NCBI GenBank assembly: GCA_002067265.1 | Contig: MVQW01000193.1 | Location: forward strand, 1-6,494 | Direction of reading: 5' to 3' | Length of the DNA stretch: 6,494 nucleotides | Source: Methanomethylovorans sp. PtaU1.Bin073 | GTDB lineage: Archaea; Halobacteriota; Methanosarcinia; Methanosarcinales; Methanosarcinaceae | Shown: piece after piece, positions 1 through 4,394 of the stretch | Position numbering within the stretch: position 1 is the stretch's first letter | How the letters are laid out: each line of letters begins with the position of its first letter | Program-made: the position numbers and the translations under genes | Notes under the pieces: model-generated | Told to the model about the DNA's origin: nothing | The model's database searches: none | Seen by the model: the letters and a program-made list of their open reading frames with translations, nothing else

Positions 1-383
1 TCTGCTATTCTTTTTGCCTCTGATAATGCAATGCTTTTGATACTCTTCAGGTCATAAGCATCATCAGTAGCATGTAATACCCTGTCAACTCCCCACGCAA
101 GGTTGACAGCGGTAGGCCTTGTGCTTTTTATGGTCTTTGCAGCTACTTGCATATCCTTTATCAATGAGTCCATATCCTTTGCACTGCTGAGCCTTGCTGC
201 AAGAGCCATACCATATCCACCTGCTGCACCAAGAGCCGGAGCTCCACGTACCCTCAAAGACATGATAGCTTCACACAAAGAAGCGAGGGTTTTGCATTCT
301 ATAACTTTGTATTCTTCAGGCAGCAGCATCTGATCGATCATTACTATTGAATTTGATTCATCGTTCCAGTCTATGGTTCTCAT
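1..383 (-). CDS. mtnA: S-methyl-5-thioribose-1-phosphate isomerase, N-terminal part (cut by window edge)
   Basis: Cytoplasmic isomerase converting 5-methylthioribose 1-phosphate (an aldose) into methylthioribulose 1-phosphate in the salvage of methylthioadenosine from SAM; archaeal members have also been linked to 5-deoxyribose phosphate recycling. Reading the minus strand from the ATG at 383-381 gives 127 codons plus two bases, starting MRTIDWNDES and running off the left edge. Seen directly: the family signature RVRGAPALGAAGGYG at residues 44-58, whose RGA contacts substrate phosphate in MtnA, and RPTAVNLAWGVDR at 89-101, with the second conserved substrate-binding arginine (R89). The catalytic Cys and Asp of the family lie further on and are outside the window; about two thirds of a usual 340-residue protein is missing. 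The family (eIF2B-alpha-like) also holds ribose-1,5-bisphosphate isomerase, but this N-terminus is of the MtnA type. The start fits the family and has no good Shine-Dalgarno. It is transcribed divergently from the HD gene. Confidence 0.9.
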   Translation of the reverse strand, partial: MRTIDWNDESNSIVMIDQMLLPEEYKVIECKTLASLCEAIMSLRVRGAPALGAAGGYGMALAARLSSAKDMDSLIKDMQVAAKTIKSTRPTAVNLAWGVDRVLHATDDAYDLKSIKSIALSEAKRIA

Positions 384-497
384 GTATATCTGCTCTTTTA
401 AAGTACAAAGGAAGATAAAAATGTGAAGGTTGGTGAGCAAGTAGACTAAGAAAGAAGAATGACAACCAAACACGCATGATCCTCATTTGCCTTTCTA

Positions 498-505
498 TTT
501 ATATA
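498..505 (+). promoter_or_regulatory. TATA box of the HD/trmI transcript, probably leaderless
   Basis: TTTATATA at 498-505 is a good archaeal TATA box. Its centre is about 27 bp before the A of the ATG at 529, the distance at which archaeal transcription normally begins, and no Shine-Dalgarno precedes that ATG (the bases just before it are pyrimidine-rich). The simplest reading is a leaderless mRNA. The same element read on the minus strand is TATATAAATA with purine-rich bases before it, resembling a BRE, so it could also fire toward mtnA and give a leader of about 90 nt. No other TATA at a suitable distance from mtnA is obvious, because CTTTAAAAG at 403-395 lies too close to its start codon. 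Confidence 0.6.
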
Positions 506-528
506 CTCTCTTCTCCTAATATAATCCA

Positions 529-2358
529 ATGCAAAAACCCCTCATTATACATGATCCTGTTCACAAGACCATCATCCTTGATGAGTTTGAGCAGATGCTT
601 CTGAACACAAGGCATGTGCAAAGGCTCAGAAACATTCAGCAACTTGGATTAGTTGACTATGTATATCCCGGTGCCAATCACACACGTTTTGAACATAGCA
701 TCGGCACCATGCATATGGCATCTGTCATTGGAGAAGCACTTTCCCTTGAAGAAGAGGACATACGTAAGATCAGGATTGCAGGTCTTCTGCACGATGTGGG
801 CCACTCTGCATATTCACATGCAGTTGAGAATGTTCTCAAGCGCAATCCTCAGCTGCAGCCAGTGATAGAAGATAGATGCTTTATTAGACACGAGGCCTTC
901 TCAAAGAACATTATAAAGATGCTGCCACAGGACAATTTCATCGCAAGATATGTAGAATCTGAATTTAGCACAGATCCTTTCTATTTCTTTGATGAGATCT
1001 CAAAGATAGCCACAGGTGATGCACAATCCATTTCAAAGCCTTACCTTGCCCAGATTATTGCAGGCGATGTTGATGCAGATAGAATAGATTTCCTCCTCCG
1101 CGACTCCTATCATACTGGTGTCTCTTTTGGCCTGATAGACGTTGACCAGATAATCGACAGCCTCACCATTAAAGAAGGAAACGTAGTGCTTGGGAGTCCG
1201 GATGGCTCAGATTATGGAAATGAGATGGCCCTCACAGCTGCCGAATCTCTACTTATATCCCGCGCTCATCATTATACCGCCATAATACACAACCCAAAGA
1301 CCCAGGCGGCCAGAGTGATGCTGCTCTATGCACTTGAGGATGCACTAGAGCGTTTTAAAAATGCTGCCGGAACGAATGCTGCAATAGCCGAGATAGCTCG
1401 CTTTTTTACCGAATACAATGATAATGACCTGCTTGGTTTCATCAGACTACATGCATCTGAAAGAGCTCTCAAACTCGTGGATGACCTCCGCGATGGTAGA
1501 TTATATTTACCCGTTACCAGGTTCAGCCAGAAGATGCTTAGGCCTTCAACAAGGATGGCACTTGCAACAATTGCACGCCACGGTGCAGCTAAAATGAAAT
1601 TTGAATCACGTCTTGCACGGGAGCTGGGAGATGTATTGGTAGATCTGGATGTAGCATCCGGCGTTCCCAAAAGCATAAGGGTGCTGATCGGTAAAGAGGA
1701 AAGTTTCTTTTACGATGAATCAGCTTTGGCTAACGGGCTTGTGAGGTCCATCTCTCGACAGCTTTCACTTACAACATTTGCACATCCCGATGCCGTTGCA
1801 GGCATGGATGAATCAGTTGTTGCAAACCAGATGCATAAAGTTGTGGATGAACTATCCCCGCGACTTCTGGGTTTTATTCGTGCGGAACAGTATCTTTCCA
1901 TAGAAGGTATAATTCTGATATTCTATGCAATATACAATATCTTTAAGAAGGAGGAAACTGGTTTCATTTCAGTGCCTCGTCTTAGGCACATAACCTGGAT
2001 GTACCGTACCATACTTCAGCTTAGTACCCATGCTTCCCTGAAAAACCTTTTCGAATACAAATTCCATGAAAGATATGGTTTCCCATATAGTGACAAAGTC
2101 TTTGAAGATATACAGGTGCTTGTTGCTATGGGCATAGTGGATGAAGACCTGAGATACTATGAAAAGAATGGCCGATACAGACAAACATATGAGTACGTGC
2201 TCACACATGACGGTGCAGAGTATGCCAGAAAGCTTGCAGGTTCTTATGCTTCGGAATTCCGACAGATAGAGAACTATATTCTGATAAATAAGCACTCTGT
2301 TGCCAAGGACATGGTAACCATGCCTCTAGCAAGGTATGCACCTTCAAAACAGATCTAG
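529..2358 (+). CDS. HD-domain phosphohydrolase, SAMHD1/COG1078-like, with C-terminal extension
   Basis: Predicted cytoplasmic metal-dependent phosphohydrolase of 609 residues. Relatives of the HD superfamily include dNTP triphosphohydrolases (Dgt, SAMHD1); the substrate of this protein is not known from the sequence. The N-terminus IHDPVHKTI (7-15) and RLRNIQQLGLVDYVYPGA (32-49) are typical of the SAMHD1/COG1078 branch. Metal ligands are visible in order: H56 in RFEHSIGTMHMA, H88-D89 in LLHDVGHSAYSHAVE, and D184 in DVDADRIDFLLRDS (179-193). Residues 238-271 (AESLLISRAHHYTAIIHNPK and following) match the helical region after the HD core. Residues of about 480-570 look like a winged helix ending in YVLTHDGAEYARKLA, which could bind nucleic acid or mediate oligomerisation; this part is inferred only. 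The start has no Shine-Dalgarno but sits 27 bp after a TATA box, and the family N-terminus begins here. The gene ends 9 bp before trmI, so the two are probably cotranscribed. Confidence 0.88.
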   Translation: MQKPLIIHDPVHKTIILDEFEQMLLNTRHVQRLRNIQQLGLVDYVYPGANHTRFEHSIGTMHMASVIGEALSLEEEDIRKIRIAGLLHDVGHSAYSHAVENVLKRNPQLQPVIEDRCFIRHEAFSKNIIKMLPQDNFIARYVESEFSTDPFYFFDEISKIATGDAQSISKPYLAQIIAGDVDADRIDFLLRDSYHTGVSFGLIDVDQIIDSLTIKEGNVVLGSPDGSDYGNEMALTAAESLLISRAHHYTAIIHNPKTQAARVMLLYALEDALERFKNAAGTNAAIAEIARFFTEYNDNDLLGFIRLHASERALKLVDDLRDGRLYLPVTRFSQKMLRPSTRMALATIARHGAAKMKFESRLARELGDVLVDLDVASGVPKSIRVLIGKEESFFYDESALANGLVRSISRQLSLTTFAHPDAVAGMDESVVANQMHKVVDELSPRLLGFIRAEQYLSIEGIILIFYAIYNIFKKEETGFISVPRLRHITWMYRTILQLSTHASLKNLFEYKFHERYGFPYSDKVFEDIQVLVAMGIVDEDLRYYEKNGRYRQTYEYVLTHDGAEYARKLAGSYASEFRQIENYILINKHSVAKDMVTMPLARYAPSKQI

Positions 2359-2361
2359 GAG
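2357..2361 (+). promoter_or_regulatory. Shine-Dalgarno of trmI overlapping the upstream stop codon
   Basis: AGGAG at 2357-2361 uses the last two bases of the HD gene's TAG stop and lies 6 nt before the ATG at 2368. It fixes the trmI start and suggests translation of trmI from the shared mRNA, possibly coupled to termination of the upstream gene. Confidence 0.75.
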
Positions 2362-2367
2362 TTATTT

Positions 2368-3120
2368 ATGGAAAATGGAGAAATGGTGCTGTTGAGGACA
2401 TTCCTCAAAGAGAAGCCAAGAGAATTCATAGTATGTGTTTCAGAGGATGCGTTCCACAGCGATTTTGGTGTTATAGAGCTGGCAGAACTTTCCCGACTAT
2501 CACCTGGAGATACGATATGTTCACACAGGGGACAGGAGTTCATTATACAGAAACCACGTATGCCTGATATGTTCAGGCATGCACAGCGTTCCGGTGCTCC
2601 CATGATGCCTAAGGATATAGGCATGGTCATCGCATACACCGGACTTTGTAAAAATGACGTTGTATTGGATGCAGGAACTGGTTCAGGTATTCTATCAATG
2701 TATCTTGGCTCCATAGCAAAGAAGGTCATTACATATGAGATAAAAGAGAACTTCGCAGATCTTGCCCGCAATAATATTTCAAAAGCTGGTCTGGATAATA
2801 TCGAAGTGCGCTGTGGCAATATAGTTGAAGAGATCGATAAGATCGAAGAAAAGTTCGATGTCGTTACCCTTGACACTATTAACTCCACGGAAGTTATCCC
2901 CAAAGTGAGAAGAGTGCTCGTCCCTGGCGGTTTTGTAGTGACATACTCACCATTCATAGAACAGACCATAGCTATACGCAAAGCAATGGATGCATCCGGA
3001 CCTTGGGATGTAATGACCGTGGAATGCATCGAAAGGCCGTTATCGGTGTCGGACAGAGGCACAAGGCCAGGAACCGGCGGAGTAGGCCATACAGGTTATC
3101 TAACTATAGCCAGAATATAA
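2368..3120 (+). CDS. trmI: TrmI-like tRNA (adenine-N1)-methyltransferase (m1A57/m1A58 type)
   Basis: Class I SAM-dependent methyltransferase of 250 residues, close to usual TrmI length. Family members methylate N1 of A58, and in archaea also A57, in the T loop of tRNA, stabilising the elbow. The N-terminal beta domain (about 1-70) includes GDTICSHRGQEF and PRMPDMFRHAQRSGAPMMPK (64-82). Motif I for SAM is VVLDAGTGSG (98-107), followed by YLGSIAKKVITYEIKE, whose E124 is the expected acidic SAM ribose ligand. Motif IV is DVVTLDT (164-170) and the C-terminus RPGTGGVGHTGYLTIAR (233-249) carries the GHTGYL signature. Two departures from characterised TrmI, aligned from memory: the position before PKD, Tyr in Thermus and His in Pyrococcus, is M80, and the usual acidic/proline residues after the motif IV aspartate are replaced by TINST. 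Y193 in VTYSP is kept. A related but re-targeted methyltransferase is therefore possible. It is the second gene of the HD operon and converges with radB. Confidence 0.78.
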   Translation: MENGEMVLLRTFLKEKPREFIVCVSEDAFHSDFGVIELAELSRLSPGDTICSHRGQEFIIQKPRMPDMFRHAQRSGAPMMPKDIGMVIAYTGLCKNDVVLDAGTGSGILSMYLGSIAKKVITYEIKENFADLARNNISKAGLDNIEVRCGNIVEEIDKIEEKFDVVTLDTINSTEVIPKVRRVLVPGGFVVTYSPFIEQTIAIRKAMDASGPWDVMTVECIERPLSVSDRGTRPGTGGVGHTGYLTIARI

Positions 3121-3135
3121 TGGAGCATTTTGAAG

Positions 3136-3789
3136 TCATTCAACGCCTTCGGAAGTTATGGTAAACTCACAGCTAATCCCTTCCGGAAGAGAACGGTGCT
3201 TCCTGACAACTGCCCGCCGTTTTCCATCACCAAGACGCTCTAACTGGATAATGGTCTTGGATATATGCTCGACTATATTGCCGCCAACCGGCCGCAGCGT
3301 CCCTGAAGGAATATCTGTGTATACCTGATTGGTTATGACGACAACCATGCCATATTTTCTTGCAAGGCTGTGGAGGAAACCTATCTGGCTTCCAAGCTCC
3401 CGCCTTGCCCGCATGGCAGAATCGTCCTGCTCCAGTTCAAATCTATAAAAAGCAGTGGCAGAATCAACAATAATAAGACCAATATTCTCCTTGATGACCT
3501 TTTCAAGCTCTCTTACTGCTGCATGCTGTTCTTCAAAGGTATGAGGTTCATAGATTATTATCTGCTGAGCTATTTCCTTTGCCTGCTCCCCTGCTATCTG
3601 TTTGAACCTGCTGGGAGAAATGCCTTCAGTATCAATGATAATTACCTTTTTGCCCTGAGCAACACATTTTATGGCAAGCTGAAGACACAAATTTGTTTTG
3701 CCGCTACCTGCTTCTCCAAAAAGCTGGGTCACAACTCCGGCTTCAAATCCACCTCCAAGGAGCTCATCCAGTGATTTGCAGCCAGACAT
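3136..3789 (-). CDS. radB: DNA repair and recombination protein RadB
   Basis: Archaeal RecA/Rad51-family paralog of RadA, 217 residues, consisting of the ATPase core only with no N-terminal helix-hairpin-helix domain, as expected for RadB. In Euryarchaeota it assists RadA in homologous recombination and binds DNA; its ATPase activity is weak. Visible motifs: the opening SGCKSLDELLGGGFEAG (2-18), Walker A GEAGSGKT (25-32), Walker B LIIVDS (105-110), the ELGSQIGFLHSLARKYGM helix (131-148), and ITNQVY (152-157), the conserved glutamine segment of RecA folds, followed by PVGGNIVEHISKTIIQLERL (167-186). The basic stretch GDGKRRAVVRKHRSLPEG (188-205) fits RadB DNA or Holliday junction contacts. The ATG at 3789-3787 is the only good start, since an in-frame TAG lies five codons upstream. 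It is monocistronic here and converges on trmI with 15 bp between stops. Confidence 0.93.
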   Translation of the reverse strand: MSGCKSLDELLGGGFEAGVVTQLFGEAGSGKTNLCLQLAIKCVAQGKKVIIIDTEGISPSRFKQIAGEQAKEIAQQIIIYEPHTFEEQHAAVRELEKVIKENIGLIIVDSATAFYRFELEQDDSAMRARRELGSQIGFLHSLARKYGMVVVITNQVYTDIPSGTLRPVGGNIVEHISKTIIQLERLGDGKRRAVVRKHRSLPEGISCEFTITSEGVE

Positions 3790-3841
3790 TAAATGCGAAT
3801 CTATGTAAACACCTCTTGAGATTACTTGCTATACGGGTATT

Positions 3842-3849
3842 ATTTATAT
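3842..3849 (-). promoter_or_regulatory. TATA box of radB
   Basis: Read on the minus strand the element is ATATAAAT within GATATAAATAAT, and it is preceded by the A-rich ACAAAAAGAT, which resembles a BRE. Transcription would start about 26 bp downstream, near 3819, giving a leader of roughly 30 nt. That leader contains GAGGTG (3815-3810), a possible Shine-Dalgarno, but it lies 20 nt from the start codon, farther than normal, so ribosome recruitment may not use it. Confidence 0.6.
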
Positions 3850-3868
3850 CATCTTTTTGTACAAGACG

Positions 3869-3925
3869 TTTGGTACCATACTTGGTAACAAACACCGGTC
3901 ACGTGGTGATCAAATCTGTTACCAA
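3869..3925. repeat. Cluster of TTGGTA half-sites and palindromes, candidate operator
   Basis: TTGGTA occurs directly at 3870-3875 and 3882-3887 (12 bp apart) and inverted as TACCAA at 3920-3925. The first copy sits in the perfect 8-bp palindrome TGGTACCA (3871-3878). The second and third form a perfect 9-bp inverted repeat, TTGGTAACA (3882-3890) with TGTTACCAA (3917-3925), separated by 26 bp. Between the arms lie three more 6-bp palindromes: ACCGGT (3894-3899), CACGTG (3900-3905) and TGATCA (3907-3912). The cluster is 20-76 bp upstream of the radB TATA box, a place suited to a regulator of radB; it could also fold as a hairpin in RNA. No regulator is identified by the sequence. Confidence 0.5.
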
Positions 3926-4011
3926 TTGCAAATTTTATGTATGTAAATATGCTGTGAAAAACCATTATTAAGCCAGAAGCCATTTGTATAATTTACCTTC
4001 AAACGAGAGAT

Positions 4012-4082
4012 TTAAGTTATAAGGAAAGGTTTTCTGCTTGTGTTTTTAGGATGGGCACAGGTTACCCTTACTCATAACTTAA
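4012..4082. repeat. Long-span 9-bp inverted repeat beside the redoxin promoter
   Basis: TTAAGTTAT at 4012-4020 is the exact reverse complement of ATAACTTAA at 4074-4082, with 53 bp between. The pairing continues as AAGG (4021-4024) with CCTT (4066-4069) after a 4-nt bulge, ACTC (4070-4073). The right arm directly abuts the TATA box of the redoxin gene. As DNA it could be two copies of an operator; as RNA it could be a hairpin only if transcription begins upstream of it, for example from TATAAT near 3987. No known riboswitch consensus was recognised in the 41-nt loop. Confidence 0.45.
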
Positions 4083-4092
4083 TAATATATAA
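4083..4092 (+). promoter_or_regulatory. TATA box of the redoxin-nrdD operon
   Basis: TAATATATAA lies with its centre near 4088, so transcription should begin around 4111-4115, at or just after the first ATG of the redoxin gene. This points to a leaderless or very short-leader mRNA for the operon, in keeping with the absence of a Shine-Dalgarno before the redoxin. Confidence 0.6.
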
Positions 4093-4110
4093 GTAAAAGA
4101 ATAAAGACGA

Positions 4111-4377
4111 ATGGACACGAGAAAAATGCCTGAAGTTATTATATATACAACAAAAACCTGCCCAAAATGCGAACTGCTTAAAAAGGCTCTGAAGGAGAGT
4201 GGCGTGGATTTCAAGACCACTGATATGTCCACCCCGGAAGCTCTCACAGAACTGAGGGTCAATGGAATATTCACCCTTACAGCACCTGTATTGCAAGTAG
4301 ATGAGGAATTTCTTACCCATGATGAGTTATTCAATGGCATGGAAATAAAAAGAGAAGCACTTGACAATTTACTCTAA
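4111..4377 (+). CDS. NrdH/glutaredoxin-like redoxin, probable electron donor to NrdD
   Basis: Small cytoplasmic thioredoxin-fold dithiol protein of 88 residues, a normal length for NrdH or glutaredoxin. The redox motif CPKC is at C17-C20, after the first strand EVIIYTTKT (8-16); the cis-proline is P59 in TAPVLQVDEEF; the helix LLKKALKESGVDF (22-34) follows the active site. Downstream after 17 bp comes nrdD, read from the same mRNA. In Methanosarcina barkeri a redoxin of this kind, reduced by ferredoxin:disulfide reductase, delivers electrons to the class III ribonucleotide reductase, and the same role is inferred here. The start is uncertain: ATG 4111 fits a leaderless message, while ATG 4126 (MPEVIIYTTK) gives a more typical N-terminus with a leader of about 12 nt; neither has a Shine-Dalgarno. 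A general glutaredoxin-like function is the alternative. Confidence 0.85.
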   Translation: MDTRKMPEVIIYTTKTCPKCELLKKALKESGVDFKTTDMSTPEALTELRVNGIFTLTAPVLQVDEEFLTHDELFNGMEIKREALDNLL

Positions 4378-4379
4378 TT

Positions 4380-4386
4380 GGAGGAG
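4380..4386 (+). promoter_or_regulatory. Strong Shine-Dalgarno of nrdD
   Basis: GGAGGAG at 4380-4386 starts 3 nt after the redoxin stop codon and ends 8 nt before the ATG at 4395. It supports 4395 over the internal in-frame ATGs at 4470 and 4491. The latter has AGGAGG only 2 nt ahead, too close to work well. Confidence 0.8.
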
Positions 4387-4394
4387 ATTGGATA

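Larger units (their letters stand above)
3790..4110. other. Intergenic region between radB and the redoxin-nrdD operon (divergent promoters)
   Basis: A 321-bp stretch without a credible gene. It holds, from left to right, the radB leader, the radB TATA box (3842-3849), a cluster of TTGGTA half-sites and short palindromes (3869-3925), an AT-rich segment, a 9-bp inverted repeat spanning 4012-4082 and the redoxin TATA box (4083-4092). Short reading frames crossing it show no family features and no ribosome-binding site. Its size and symmetry suggest regulation of one or both divergent transcripts. A small RNA cannot be excluded. Confidence 0.7.

Noticed and set aside
475..558. Direct repeat CATGATCCT at 475-483 and 550-558
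   Set aside because: A single 9-bp repeat with one copy inside the coding region and no symmetry or promoter relation is compatible with chance.
2355..3062. A 235-codon open frame on the minus strand
   Set aside because: It lies wholly antisense to the TrmI-like gene, whose SAM motif and C-terminal signature are clear; the antisense product is Ser/Thr/Ile-rich with no recognisable domain.
3804..3815. Three-codon upstream ORF (GTG TTT ACA TAG) in the radB leader
   Set aside because: Such short frames arise by chance and the GTG overlaps the putative GAGGTG ribosome-binding site, so translation is unlikely.
3849..3965. Possible 38-codon minus-strand small ORF starting with the ATG at 3965
   Set aside because: It has no Shine-Dalgarno, it crosses the palindrome cluster and the radB TATA box, and its product resembles nothing known; it is more likely chance.
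3370..3971. Plus-strand frames of 134 and 92 codons across radB and its upstream spacer
   Set aside because: They are mostly antisense to the well-conserved RadB coding sequence, lack a ribosome-binding site, and show no family features.
4025..4073. Riboswitch (cobalamin or SAM type) before the redoxin-nrdD operon
   Set aside because: The GGGCAC and GGTTACC stretches do not match a B12 box or a SAM riboswitch core that I can recognise, and the TATA box lies downstream of the region, so it may not be transcribed.
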